DNA from: JADKIH01 sp049363815
Lineage (GTDB): Bacteria; Bacteroidota; Bacteroidia; AKYH767-A; 2013-40CM-41-45
DNA length: 64,000 nt
Assembly: GCA_049363815.1 (NCBI GenBank)
Contig: JBMQEM010000071.1
Location: forward strand, 1-64,000
Direction: 5' to 3'
This document shows positions 1 through 10,607 of this stretch, piece by piece. The notes below the pieces were generated by a model. It was given only the letters and a program-made list of their open reading frames with translations. It was not told the origin of the DNA and did not search any database. The translations under genes and the position numbers were made by a program. Every line of letters starts with the position of its first letter. The first letter of the stretch is position 1.

Positions 1-2
1 AA

Positions 3-3000
3 TTATTCGCACAGACAGCGAATGCTCTGAACTTTGATGGCAGCGATGATTATGTCGACATCAGTCCAACCATTCCTTACACAAGTACTTTTACCATAGA
101 ATGCTGGATCAAAACATCTGATCCTAACTCTAAGTTTTATGTTTGGGAAAGTAGTGTTGTTAATGGACATGCTTATTTCGGCATGAATCAGGGTAAGCTC
201 AGACTTGCAATTGGTACTGGTGTCAGTATTGACCAACTTGATGGTAATACATTGATCAATGATGACACATGGCATCACGTTGCTGTCGTAAAGTCAGGCA
301 ATGCTGTGACTTTTTATGTTGATGGAAATTCTGATGGAACAGGCACAAGTAATGCAAATCCATTTTCTACTATCACCGGCTCTGCTATTGGAGCCGGAGT
401 TATCAATAACATTCTTCAGGGATTTACGAGTATGACGATCGACGAATTGAGGATATGGAACTCAGCAAGATCTCAGACACTCATACAAGGAACTATGGGT
501 TGTGATGTAAGTGTACTTACAGGACTTGTTGCTTCATATCATTTCAATCAGGGAATTGGAAACGGATCTAATCCGGGTGTAACGAATCTTACTGATGCAA
601 CAGGTAATGGTCGCAATGGAACGTTATTGAATTTTGCATTGAATGGAACTACTTCAAATTTTGTTCCGTCAGAAGCAATTCCAGCTACTAAAATCTACCG
701 CACAATAACAAGTGGCAACTGGAGTAGTCCATCTGTTTGGGAAACCAAAGTTGGAACATGCTGGGTTCAGGCAACCACTTCGCCAACAATTACTGATTCA
801 ACAATCACAATCCTTACTGGTCATACTGTTACAGTAAACAGCGCTGTAATCATAGATCAAACAGAAGTAGATCCAGGAGGAACTTTAACTATTTCAAGTG
901 GAACATTGCAGGTAGATGATGGTCCCGGAAGTCCGGATCTCAGAGTCCGAGGATCGATGACCTTTTCTGCAAGTTTTATTGAAGGTAATGGCTATATAGA
1001 AATTGGTTCTGCAGGTACATTTACCTGGACAAATGGAAACATGCGTGGTACCGGAACTACAACAATTTTACCGGGTGGAACATTTGTTCTGGGCGGTGTT
1101 GGAACTAAGATCCTAAATGATAGCAGAATCATTAATAATTACGGAACCTGCAATGTTACAAGTTCGCCGACGGGAAGTCTTGCTTTCGGATCAAGTGTTC
1201 AATTTAATAACTACGGTCTTTTCAATATTAATTCGGGAATGAATTTCGCTGTTGTTGCCGGAGTTGTTTCACCGGCCTTTAACAATATGTTAGGCGGAAC
1301 GATAAATAAAAATGATACAAGTACTAACTCTCTGACTTCTCCAAGCAGATTGAATAATTACGGAACATTCAATATCAATAATGGAACTTTTTCATTAAAC
1401 AGTTCAACAGGAATTCATTCAGGTACATACAATATTGCTTTTACTGGAACATTAAATGGAACTGCTAATATGAATTTTACCGGTTCGAATTTCACGAATA
1501 ACGGACTTGTAGACATGAATATGCTTAATCTCAATGGAACATCTTTGCAGACCATCGGAGGTTCAGGAAGCTTTTCAAATATCACTTTCAATAATGCAAA
1601 TGGCTTTGTAATTACAGGGGATCCATTATTGAAAGACAATATCAACTTCACCAATGGAATACTTACAACAAATGCAAACAGAGTAAGACTCGATGAAACG
1701 CTTACGCTGACAAGTACTGTGAATTCATGGGTGAATGGAAATATGGAATGTTTCGTTCCGATTTCAAGTAACAGAACAGTTACTTTTGATATCGGTGATG
1801 CAACAGCGAAAGCTAAATTGGAATTTTTCTTTCCTTCTATCTCTACTGAAGGGTCATTCTCTGCAAGAACAGATGCTGGCGATAATATTAACATTGGAAC
1901 ATCAGGACTAAATCCATTAAAAAGCGTTAATAGAACATGGGCAGTTTCAAATAACTCTGTAGTTTACTCTGCATATCAAGTAACACTTAACTGGAATTCT
2001 CCGGATGTTGATGCCGGTGCTAATTCAAATTTATTCGAAGTTAAATTACACGATGGCTCATCCTGGAATTCGCAACCTGTTTTATCCAGAGCAATGTTAT
2101 CCATTAACGCAAATGGAAATTCATTGAACATGGGACAGTTTCAGGTCAGCGAACCGTGTATTCCAACAGGTGACTTCAGATCTGTTGCATCAGGTGACTG
2201 GAGTAATCCGACAACATGGGAAGAATATAATGGATGCAGCTGGATCCCAGCAGGCACTTCACCAACGGTTGCTTCGAATTCAATTACTATTCAAAACGGA
2301 ACCAATGTTACCATAAACGGAAATACCACTATAGATCAAACAACCGTTTTACCGGGAGGAACTCTGACAGTAAATGGTGGAACGCTTGTGATCAATAATG
2401 GAGCCGGACCGGACCTTGCTATCGACGGAAGTATTTCCTGGAGCAATGCTGCTACACTTGATGTGAATTCAGGAGCAGAGATCATTGGTGGTGCTAGTTT
2501 CTTTTACAGTGGAAGTACTTTGATCAATAATGGATCTATCAACACTTCACAGTTTCCTGTTGGCACCGGTTCGGTTACAATTCATGGAACCGGATCCATT
2601 GCTACATTTTTACCTTTCACATTTGATGCGGATGGAATTAAAATTACCGGTACACAAACAATAACTGACCAACTTTCATTTAACTACGGTATTGTTCGCG
2701 CACAAGGCTCGGGAAAAATTGTAATTGCAGATGGCGCATCTATTTATAATGGAAGTGCATCTACGTATGTTGATGGAAACCTTGAAATTTATTATCCATC
2801 ATCACTTGGATTAACTTATCCGATTGGTGATACAACTTCATATTTACCGGTTACGCTTTCTGCCTTTATCACCAGTCCAGGTGGAATTATAACAAGAACA
2901 GATGGCGCCGATCATTCTCTGATTGGTTCTTCGGGAATCAACCCTGGTAAATCCGTTAACCGGACATGGACTCTTTCATCATCAGGTGCAGCCATCAATC

Positions 3001-6000
3001 AATATTACCTTGATGTACAATGGGGCGCTACTGAAATTGACCCTTCTGCAAACCCTTCAAATTTAATTGCAAGAATGTGGACTGGTCAGGCGTGGGAAAT
3101 AGTCGACGTATTGGCAAGTTCTGCAACCACAGCAACATTACACTATACAGGAACTAGTTTTGGTGCAATTCAGATTGGTGAATCAAATTGCATCCCGGCA
3201 GATGTCCCTGTTGTAATAAGTCAAACAAGCAATTGCCCGGGCGACAGTATTACATTAACCATTGACTCAGGAGACTTAAATGATTTTGCAGACTGGCAGT
3301 GGTATGAAGGTAGTTGCGGTGGCACTTACTTAAGTGTTGGTAGCTCTATAACAGTTGCACCAATTGCAACCACTAACTATTATGTTAGAGGTGAAGAAGG
3401 ATGTGTTGCTCCGGGCGCATGTGCGGAAGCAATCGTTACGGTTCAAAATCCGGCTCCTGTATTTACAACATGTCCGGTTCCATTCTCTGTTTGCCAGAAT
3501 GATGCAGCAGGAGCATGTAACGTAGAATTTTTCCCAGCTACTGTAATAACAGGTGTTCCTGTTGATTATGCTGACAGAGGAATATCATATACAAACGTTT
3601 CAATCAATGGTGGCGGAAACTCTGCTGTCGTAACAGGAGGTTCAATAGTTACATTAGGATATGACATTTCTGTATTCTTTGATTATCAAACAGGATATTG
3701 TCCGGGATGTGTTGTACAATCTTACATTGGAATTGGAGGAACAAACCAGACGATACAATGTGAAGCAAATATCTACAGTGGATATTCTGCATCTTATACA
3801 TCACTGACTTTTACAGCTCCTACTACTCCAGGAATTTATTATTTAAGTCAACAAGGCACGCTGGATTATTTCTGCCAGCCAAACAGGAATTTTGAAAACG
3901 AAGCTTCAATGGCGATTGGTGTAATTGTAGTTGGACCTACCTTCCCTACTGTCTCAAGTGCATGCTCAAACGTTACACTTACCAACGACGCTCCAACTTG
4001 TCTGCCAGTCGGTACAACAACTGTGACCTGGACTGCAACTGATGCATTTAACAATTCATCAACTTGCACACAGGAAGTAACGGTAATTCCCGGAACAGTT
4101 TATTACAGGGATGCAGACGGTGATGGTTTCGGAAACCTGAACAATGTTAAATATTCATGTACATGGATTCCTCCAGGATACACAGTTAACAGCTATGATT
4201 GCGATGACTCATTGGTAACTTATGCTGACAATGATGAAGATGGCTATGGATCTTCTATTATGGATCCTTGCAGCGGTCTTACAGACAGAACAGATTGTGA
4301 TGACAACAACTTTTTTGCCAATCCATCTATTACTGAAATTGTAAACGGCATTGACGATGACTGCGATGGACAAATTGATGAAAATCTTGTGTGTACATTA
4401 TCTCTTACTACATCTGCAGGTGACACATTATTCGTTTGTTCAGAAAGCGGAGCAACAAGTGGTGATGTCAATCTTGTTCCTGTTGACGGAACGGCTCCTT
4501 ATACATTCAGCGGTGATGATACATTAAACCTGGTTACAGGTACCTACAATTATTTTGTAACAGATGTAAATGGATGTACAGCAACGACAGAACTGAAAGT
4601 CTTTGTTACCAACTGTATCATTCCGTATTATGAACCACCAACTAATGACACGATCTTCAATCTGATCGGTGCAGAATTAACTCAGCTCTATACTTATCCG
4701 GATTCACTGGTAGATACTACTGCTACGAATAACATCTTCCTCATAGATGATAACCAAGGAGAAGTATTGATTGAAGTCATTTCAAATATCGGTCAGTACA
4801 ATACTCTTCTAGCTTTATTGCAGACGCCTGCTTATGGCTTGAATAGCATTATTGACAATGGCGATACGACATTGATCATTACAGGTATGTTCCCGATTGC
4901 CAATCTTCCTAAACTGGATTCATTACCGATACTTATCAATTATGTAAGACCGTATTATTCACCTATCAGCAGCGCCTTTGCTGCAACAGGATTAACAACC
5001 TCACAAGGAGATTCCGCACAGATGTCACACAAAGCAAAACAAGCCTGGAAAGTTTCCGGTGAAGGTGTGAAAGTGGGTGTCATGTCGGATAGTTACAATA
5101 CTAAATTCGGAAGTCCTACTCCTGCTGAACGTGATGTTCAGAATGGTGACCTTCCGGGTGCGGCCAATCCGAATTATAATAAAGACGTTGTTCTCTCTGA
5201 AGAATATCCATATGGAACAGGCACTGATGAAGGTCGTGCCATGCTGCAGATCGTGCATGATGTGGCTCCGAATGCCGAACTGATGTTCCGTTCCGGTTTC
5301 ATCAGTGCAGGTAACTTTGCCGATGGTATCAAATCTCTTCGTGATGATGGTTGTAAAGTTATCGTTGATGATATCACGTATATCACTGAACCATTCTTCC
5401 GCGATGGTGTCATTGCACAAGCTGTGGAAGATGTTTCTGCTACAGGTGTCAACTACTTTACTTCTGCAGGTAACTTCGGTATCAAATCATACGAAGGCAA
5501 CTTCACTCCTATCGCTGCTCCTGCCGGTTATGCCGGTACGGCTCACGATTTCGGTGGCGGCGATTTCTATCAAAGCGTTACACTTCCAAAAGGAACCTAT
5601 ACGATCGCTCTGCAATGGGATGATGATTTCTATTCTATCGGTGAGGTCGTTGGTGCACAGAATGACCTGGACATCTTCCTGGTCGATCAGTTCGGTGCCC
5701 GTCTGTTTGGTTTCAACCGTAACAACATCGACGGTGATCCACTTGAGATCATGCCGTTCGTTGTAAAAGCTACGTCTCAGGCTAACATCATCATCACCCG
5801 TAAAAGTGGTGCCGGTAATGTTCGTTTCAAATATGTCATCTTCCGTGGTGAAGGGGTGATCAATGAATACAACCAGGGTACAGGTACTGTCATCGGACAA
5901 GCGAACGCTGAAAGTGCAATGTCCATCGGTGCCGTGTTGTACACCAACACTCCTGCCTATGGCGTGAATCCTCCGACAGTAGCTTCCTTCTCTTCACGAG

Positions 6001-9000
6001 GCGGGGTGCTGATCGATGGTATCGACAGACAGAAGCCTGACTTCTGTGCTCCGAACGGTGTGAACACAACGGTGAATTTCGGTGGAGTGAATATTGACAA
6101 CGATCTTTTCCCGAACTTCTTCGGTACGTCTGCTGCTGCTCCGCATGCTGCAGGTGTGGCTGCTCTTTTAATTGAAGCAAAAGAAAAATATTACGCAGGT
6201 GAAACTTTCAATGGTGCACAAATGAAAGCACTCCTGAAATCTACTGCCATCAATATGGATGCAGCAGGTTATGATGCAGCAACAGGAGCCGGTTTCATTC
6301 AGGCCGATGCTGCTCTGCAGACCTTTGCCAATCCATTCCCGATCATCAACGATTATCATTTAGCAGATTCTGCATTCACACCGGGATTACAACCGATCAC
6401 ATTGGTCATCAATGGCGAGTACATCGCTCCTGATGCATCGGTCATCTTCCAGTACGATACCCTTCCGGCTACTGTAGTGGGTAATCAGGTCACTGTCGAG
6501 TTACCGGAATTCTTGGGTAATCCGCCGCTGGTGGTCTACAATCCTCCGATCGCTCCTAGTGGTCTGGATGGTGGCGTAAGTGATTCGATCTACTTACTCA
6601 GCACGATACCGCAGAACGTAAAAGTGACCATCAACAGCGTCAGCAAAAAATACGGAGAAGTCATTCCTGCTTATGCTTTTGATGTAACGATCAACGATGT
6701 GCCACTAGCAAGCACAGGACAAACTCTGGCTACACTTGGCTTGACAGACGTTACCTACTCTACCAATGCGACCAATACTTCTGATATCGGATTATACTAC
6801 CGACGCGGACATTCTGCCGTGACGGATCTATCCAATCCGCTTTCACTCACGCTTTCTGCTACGTTCAACTATCAGTTCGTGGATGGTGTTCTTACTATTG
6901 AAAGAATGCCGATCATGGTCACGCCGAACGACATGACATTAGTGTACGGTGATGCCATCAATGGAAAAGACATTCAGTTCACCTATGTGTACGACAACTC
7001 TAACATTGATCCATCCGAACAACTGGTCTTCCTTGATTCACTGGAAACAGAACATCAGTCTGCCATGTCAACTTCAGTGGTTCTTGTTGATGGCAAGCAA
7101 GCCGTCAACGGACTGAGTGCTGCCGATTTCCAGAACATGAGTTTCCTTGTCAGCGGTAAAGCTGCAGTGAATGGTAAGCAGGCTGTGAACGGAAAACAAG
7201 CCGTGAACAGCATCTCTTATGATACGACCTATTACATTCCGGTTCATCCGGCATCGATCTTCGATTACCATATCGACTCAACCAATGCTGTGCTTTACAA
7301 TGGCAAGCAAGCGGTGAATGGCAAAGCAGCAGTGAACGGTAAGCAAGCCGTGAATGGTAAAGCTGCCGTGAATGGTAAACAAGCAGTGAATGGTAAGCAA
7401 GCCGTAAATGGTAAGCAGGCCGTGAACAGCAATACCTTCAACGATGAGTCCAACGAATACGCTGTACTGATCGTCGATTCACTCGATGTGTATGGTGATC
7501 CGAATGATTCCATCGTGGGCTATACTTCCATGAACATGATCACCGGTATCACAGTAGGTAACTGGGTCATTGCTCCGGGTGTATTGTTATCAGAGAACTT
7601 CGATATCTCTTACGGACTGGGAACACTTACGATCGTTCCTGAAACGCTGACGGTAAAAGCAAACGATACCACTGCAGGCTGCAACGGTGTTCAGCCGGCT
7701 TATACGTTCACCAACTCCATCTACCAATACGAAGATGCAGACAGCAATGTCATTGCAAGCGGACCGGTCTTTACTATTCTTGACAACATGAATATGAATG
7801 TCGGTACAGGCAATCTTGCAGGCGGAACCTATCAGATCGTTCCAAGTGATCTGGTACAGGCAGATACTCCTGCAAATTACATTCTCGTGTATGAACCGGG
7901 TGTGTTGACGGTAGGGAATGAACTGACGGCAAATGCTACTGCAGGAATTATTCTTTGTAATAAAGATCATACAGATATTGTTGTGACTGCGTCCGGCGGA
8001 ACTGCTCCTTATACAGGAACAGGAACCTTTAACGAAGGTGCCGGAACTTATACTTATACTATTTCTGATGCCAACGGATGTACAGCAACGACGACGATCA
8101 CACTTACCGAGCCAACTGAAGTTGAGCCATCAGCAAGTGCAACTCCAGTACTTTGTTATGGTGATTATACTCAGATATCCATTTCTGCAACCGGTGGAAC
8201 ACCACCATATTCAGGAACAGGAACGTTTACTGTAATGGCAGGATCATTCAATACAACAGTAACAGATGCAAACGGATGTTCAGGAAACACTTCAATTACC
8301 ATTACTGAACCAATGATGCTTGTTGCTTCAGCAACTGCTACTCCTATTTCATGCAGTGGCGGAACATCAGAAGTTACAGTTACAGCTACTGGCGGTACAG
8401 CACCATACACAGGAACAGGAACATTTACTGTTAATGCAGGTTCATATAGTTTCACTGTAACAGATGCAAACGGATGTACAACAACTGCTACAGGAATCAT
8501 AATGGCTCCTTCGGCATTTTCTGCAACTGCAAATGGATCAATTGCATGTTATGGAGGAACTGCATCAGTTACTGTAACAGCAATCGGAGGAACGTCTCCG
8601 TACACAGGAACAGGGACATTTACCAATGTGACTGCAGGAAATTATACATATACTGTGAGTGATGCTAATGGATGTTCTACAAGTACGACAATCGACCTTG
8701 TTGAACCTGCTCCTATCTCTGCGACTATAAGTACTATTAATACGACTTGTAATCTAAGCAATGGTTCAGCAACTGCAACAGTTATAAACGGTACAGCACC
8801 TTATTCTTATTTATGGTCACCGGGCGGACAAACTACTTCAACAATAACATCACTACCTGAAGGAAATTATTCGGTAGCAATAACTGATAACAATGGTTGT
8901 ACAGGAAATGCTTCTGTGTTGATCACCAATACTTCTTCTGCGCCGGATGAACCATTAGCTATTACAGGACCATCAGGTGCATGTATTAATCAGGTAGGCG

Positions 9001-10592
9001 TTGTCTTCAGTATTGCACCGGTTGCCGGAGCTACTTCTTATCTCTGGACAATTCCTGCAGGTGCAACAGGCACATCGACTTCAACATCGATAACCTTAAG
9101 CTTTGGAAGTACTTATACCGGTGGTGTATTAACGGTACAAGCTGTTAATTCATGTGGTGCAAGTTTCGCAAGAACATTAAATCTTACTCAATATACTCTT
9201 GCTCCAAGAACACCGGGACCGATCACTGGAACGCAGAATATCTGCGGACCGCAGGTCAGTACATATTCTGTAGCACCTGTTGCAAATGCAACAAGTTATA
9301 CCTGGTCAGTATTGAGTATCGGAGGTGGAACACAAGCTATCATACTTTCCGGACAAGGAACAAATATGGTTAGCATCAGTTATCCTTCAGGATTCATAGC
9401 AGGATTGATCTCAGTGAGAGCAAACAATTGCATTGGAAGCAGCGGATACAGAATAACATATTCATTAGGTGTTCTGATTATTCCGCCGATATTCACTTCA
9501 GCTCAAACAACTGCAGTTTGCCCGGGAACAACAAAATCTTATGAAATATTCAAATTCCCGAATGCAACATCTTACACATGGAATGCACCGGCAGGATCGA
9601 TCATTTCGAATGGTTTTGGACTGACTGGAAATCCATTGACAGTTGACAGTGCAATTACGAAAGTTTACATTACCTATCCGGCTGGATTCAATTCAGGAAC
9701 GGTTACTGTTTATGCAAGTAATGCTTGTGGCAATGGACCGTCGACAACATTGAATATATCATCTTCAATACCGGCAACACCAGGAGCTATCACCGGGCCT
9801 ACTGTTAACCTATGTAAAAAAACAAGTCAGAGTTACTCTATCAGTGCTGTGCCAAATGCAACATCTTATACCTGGACACTGCCTTCTGGTGCAACTTTCT
9901 CAGGAAGTTCAACAGGAAGAACGGTAACTGTTAATTATGGCAACAGTTTCACCGGTACAGGTACTATCACTGTCAGAGCAAATGGAATTTGCGGTTCAAG
10001 CGCGGTTTCATCTATCACTGTATCTGCAGCACCTGCAGTTCCGGGAGCAATTTCCGGAAATTCGACTGTGTGTAAATCAAATACAAATGTTAGTTACAGT
10101 GTCTCTTCAGTAACCGGAGCTTCATCTTATACGTGGACAATTACCGGCGGTGCAACATTTGTTGGTTCGTCAACGGGCAGGACAGTTAATGTAAGGTTTA
10201 CATCGGCAACTGCATCAACTGCAGTAATCTCTGTCAGGACAAACAACACATGTGGCGGCTCTGCATTCACCTCAAAAACCATCAATGTAAATCTTGGCTG
10301 CAGAACTATAGGCGAAGAAGAAACAATTGAAGAAGGAATATTCAATGTTTATCCGAATCCGGCTTCGGCGAATATCAATATTGAATTCGATGCCTTGACA
10401 GGTGAACAATTCAATATTCGTCTGATAGATATGTATGGCAAATTAATATTGGAAGAGAAAGATGTGAAAGGAGAAGGCTTGATGAAGAACAATCTCAATA
10501 TCGAAAGTGTCATTAATGGAGTTTATATTCTACTCCTGGAAAGAGATGGAATAGTTGTTAATAAACAAACAATTGTGATTGAGAAGAATTAA
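3..10592 (+). CDS. Giant T9SS-secreted subtilase-like mosaic exoprotein, 5' partial
   Basis: The frame is open from the left edge and its first residues (LFAQTANALNFDG) look like the end of a signal peptide running into a LamG fold, so only a few tens of codons are missing; the ATG at 183 is internal. Visible length is 3529 aa. Modules in order by base: LamG-like lectin domain (~25-640); two G8-like/beta-helix blocks (~690-2150, ~2160-3185), each opening with a GxWSxPxxWE-type motif; Ig/HYR-like segment (~3190-4090); calcium-binding DADGDGFG...DCDD motifs (~4100-4390); SprB-like unit (~4390-4615); subtilase-like domain (~5010-6330) with candidate Asp 5088-5090, Glu 5229-5231 and Ser 6129-6131 in GTSAAAPH; MBG domains with NGKQAV repeats (~6600-7910); SprB repeats (~7920-8940); PKD-like repeats (~8950-10290); type A sorting domain (VYPNPAS, ~10340 to the end). 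A surface-anchored or released adhesin/protease is inferred; the substrate is unknown. Confidence 0.9.
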   Translation, partial: LFAQTANALNFDGSDDYVDISPTIPYTSTFTIECWIKTSDPNSKFYVWESSVVNGHAYFGMNQGKLRLAIGTGVSIDQLDGNTLINDDTWHHVAVVKSGNAVTFYVDGNSDGTGTSNANPFSTITGSAIGAGVINNILQGFTSMTIDELRIWNSARSQTLIQGTMGCDVSVLTGLVASYHFNQGIGNGSNPGVTNLTDATGNGRNGTLLNFALNGTTSNFVPSEAIPATKIYRTITSGNWSSPSVWETKVGTCWVQATTSPTITDSTITILTGHTVTVNSAVIIDQTEVDPGGTLTISSGTLQVDDGPGSPDLRVRGSMTFSASFIEGNGYIEIGSAGTFTWTNGNMRGTGTTTILPGGTFVLGGVGTKILNDSRIINNYGTCNVTSSPTGSLAFGSSVQFNNYGLFNINSGMNFAVVAGVVSPAFNNMLGGTINKNDTSTNSLTSPSRLNNYGTFNINNGTFSLNSSTGIHSGTYNIAFTGTLNGTANMNFTGSNFTNNGLVDMNMLNLNGTSLQTIGGSGSFSNITFNNANGFVITGDPLLKDNINFTNGILTTNANRVRLDETLTLTSTVNSWVNGNMECFVPISSNRTVTFDIGDATAKAKLEFFFPSISTEGSFSARTDAGDNINIGTSGLNPLKSVNRTWAVSNNSVVYSAYQVTLNWNSPDVDAGANSNLFEVKLHDGSSWNSQPVLSRAMLSINANGNSLNMGQFQVSEPCIPTGDFRSVASGDWSNPTTWEEYNGCSWIPAGTSPTVASNSITIQNGTNVTINGNTTIDQTTVLPGGTLTVNGGTLVINNGAGPDLAIDGSISWSNAATLDVNSGAEIIGGASFFYSGSTLINNGSINTSQFPVGTGSVTIHGTGSIATFLPFTFDADGIKITGTQTITDQLSFNYGIVRAQGSGKIVIADGASIYNGSASTYVDGNLEIYYPSSLGLTYPIGDTTSYLPVTLSAFITSPGGIITRTDGADHSLIGSSGINPGKSVNRTWTLSSSGAAINQYYLDVQWGATEIDPSANPSNLIARMWTGQAWEIVDVLASSATTATLHYTGTSFGAIQIGESNCIPADVPVVISQTSNCPGDSITLTIDSGDLNDFADWQWYEGSCGGTYLSVGSSITVAPIATTNYYVRGEEGCVAPGACAEAIVTVQNPAPVFTTCPVPFSVCQNDAAGACNVEFFPATVITGVPVDYADRGISYTNVSINGGGNSAVVTGGSIVTLGYDISVFFDYQTGYCPGCVVQSYIGIGGTNQTIQCEANIYSGYSASYTSLTFTAPTTPGIYYLSQQGTLDYFCQPNRNFENEASMAIGVIVVGPTFPTVSSACSNVTLTNDAPTCLPVGTTTVTWTATDAFNNSSTCTQEVTVIPGTVYYRDADGDGFGNLNNVKYSCTWIPPGYTVNSYDCDDSLVTYADNDEDGYGSSIMDPCSGLTDRTDCDDNNFFANPSITEIVNGIDDDCDGQIDENLVCTLSLTTSAGDTLFVCSESGATSGDVNLVPVDGTAPYTFSGDDTLNLVTGTYNYFVTDVNGCTATTELKVFVTNCIIPYYEPPTNDTIFNLIGAELTQLYTYPDSLVDTTATNNIFLIDDNQGEVLIEVISNIGQYNTLLALLQTPAYGLNSIIDNGDTTLIITGMFPIANLPKLDSLPILINYVRPYYSPISSAFAATGLTTSQGDSAQMSHKAKQAWKVSGEGVKVGVMSDSYNTKFGSPTPAERDVQNGDLPGAANPNYNKDVVLSEEYPYGTGTDEGRAMLQIVHDVAPNAELMFRSGFISAGNFADGIKSLRDDGCKVIVDDITYITEPFFRDGVIAQAVEDVSATGVNYFTSAGNFGIKSYEGNFTPIAAPAGYAGTAHDFGGGDFYQSVTLPKGTYTIALQWDDDFYSIGEVVGAQNDLDIFLVDQFGARLFGFNRNNIDGDPLEIMPFVVKATSQANIIITRKSGAGNVRFKYVIFRGEGVINEYNQGTGTVIGQANAESAMSIGAVLYTNTPAYGVNPPTVASFSSRGGVLIDGIDRQKPDFCAPNGVNTTVNFGGVNIDNDLFPNFFGTSAAAPHAAGVAALLIEAKEKYYAGETFNGAQMKALLKSTAINMDAAGYDAATGAGFIQADAALQTFANPFPIINDYHLADSAFTPGLQPITLVINGEYIAPDASVIFQYDTLPATVVGNQVTVELPEFLGNPPLVVYNPPIAPSGLDGGVSDSIYLLSTIPQNVKVTINSVSKKYGEVIPAYAFDVTINDVPLASTGQTLATLGLTDVTYSTNATNTSDIGLYYRRGHSAVTDLSNPLSLTLSATFNYQFVDGVLTIERMPIMVTPNDMTLVYGDAINGKDIQFTYVYDNSNIDPSEQLVFLDSLETEHQSAMSTSVVLVDGKQAVNGLSAADFQNMSFLVSGKAAVNGKQAVNGKQAVNSISYDTTYYIPVHPASIFDYHIDSTNAVLYNGKQAVNGKAAVNGKQAVNGKAAVNGKQAVNGKQAVNGKQAVNSNTFNDESNEYAVLIVDSLDVYGDPNDSIVGYTSMNMITGITVGNWVIAPGVLLSENFDISYGLGTLTIVPETLTVKANDTTAGCNGVQPAYTFTNSIYQYEDADSNVIASGPVFTILDNMNMNVGTGNLAGGTYQIVPSDLVQADTPANYILVYEPGVLTVGNELTANATAGIILCNKDHTDIVVTASGGTAPYTGTGTFNEGAGTYTYTISDANGCTATTTITLTEPTEVEPSASATPVLCYGDYTQISISATGGTPPYSGTGTFTVMAGSFNTTVTDANGCSGNTSITITEPMMLVASATATPISCSGGTSEVTVTATGGTAPYTGTGTFTVNAGSYSFTVTDANGCTTTATGIIMAPSAFSATANGSIACYGGTASVTVTAIGGTSPYTGTGTFTNVTAGNYTYTVSDANGCSTSTTIDLVEPAPISATISTINTTCNLSNGSATATVINGTAPYSYLWSPGGQTTSTITSLPEGNYSVAITDNNGCTGNASVLITNTSSAPDEPLAITGPSGACINQVGVVFSIAPVAGATSYLWTIPAGATGTSTSTSITLSFGSTYTGGVLTVQAVNSCGASFARTLNLTQYTLAPRTPGPITGTQNICGPQVSTYSVAPVANATSYTWSVLSIGGGTQAIILSGQGTNMVSISYPSGFIAGLISVRANNCIGSSGYRITYSLGVLIIPPIFTSAQTTAVCPGTTKSYEIFKFPNATSYTWNAPAGSIISNGFGLTGNPLTVDSAITKVYITYPAGFNSGTVTVYASNACGNGPSTTLNISSSIPATPGAITGPTVNLCKKTSQSYSISAVPNATSYTWTLPSGATFSGSSTGRTVTVNYGNSFTGTGTITVRANGICGSSAVSSITVSAAPAVPGAISGNSTVCKSNTNVSYSVSSVTGASSYTWTITGGATFVGSSTGRTVNVRFTSATASTAVISVRTNNTCGGSAFTSKTINVNLGCRTIGEEETIEEGIFNVYPNPASANINIEFDALTGEQFNIRLIDMYGKLILEEKDVKGEGLMKNNLNIESVINGVYILLLERDGIVVNKQTIVIEKN
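7152..7205 (+). repeat. Short GKxAVN hexapeptide array, copy 1 (3 units of 18 bp)
   Basis: Three in-frame 18-bp units encode SGKAAV, NGKQAV and NGKQAV. A related DGKQAV unit lies about 60 bases upstream. The units sit in an MBG-like domain and use different synonymous codons, so they are not a freshly slipped microsatellite. Confidence 0.9.
7299..7424 (+). repeat. Main NGKQAV/NGKAAV hexapeptide array, copy 1 (7 units of 18 bp)
   Basis: Seven in-frame 18-bp units encode NGKQAV (five times) and NGKAAV (units 2 and 4). The array follows YGDAINGKDI...-type MBG sequence and ends in NSNTF. Third-position changes differ between units (ggc/ggt, gcc/gca/gcg), which points to selection on the peptide rather than very recent slippage. 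Confidence 0.92.
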
Positions 10593-10607
10593 AATCAATC
10601 AGATAAA

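Larger units (their letters stand above)
4992..7912 (+). repeat. Identical tract copy 1 (subtilase-like + MBG cassette)
   Basis: This 2,921-base stretch matches 25448-28368 at a constant offset of 20,456. No difference was found in the segments compared base by base; translations in all overlapping frames also agree. The left border is sharp: base 4991 is A against C in the other copy, although ten bases just before also match. The right border is at 7912/7913. Outside the borders the two genes are only related at protein level. The tract covers the whole subtilase-like domain and the MBG domains with their hexapeptide arrays. Recent gene conversion, cassette duplication or an assembly repeat error could each explain it. 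Confidence 0.95.

Noticed and set aside
183..185. ATG as the start of the first giant protein
   Set aside because: The same frame is open to the window edge and the upstream residues continue the LamG domain and a signal-peptide end, so this Met is internal.
5025..6359. Several overlapping open frames of 60-150 codons on both strands, repeated identically at 25481-26815
   Set aside because: They lie antisense to or out of frame with the conserved subtilase-like domain and are duplicated only because the underlying DNA is identical.
7299..7424. Regular 18-bp repeats as a possible CRISPR or VNTR locus
   Set aside because: There are no spacers; the units are directly adjacent, in frame and vary at synonymous positions, so they are coding peptide repeats.
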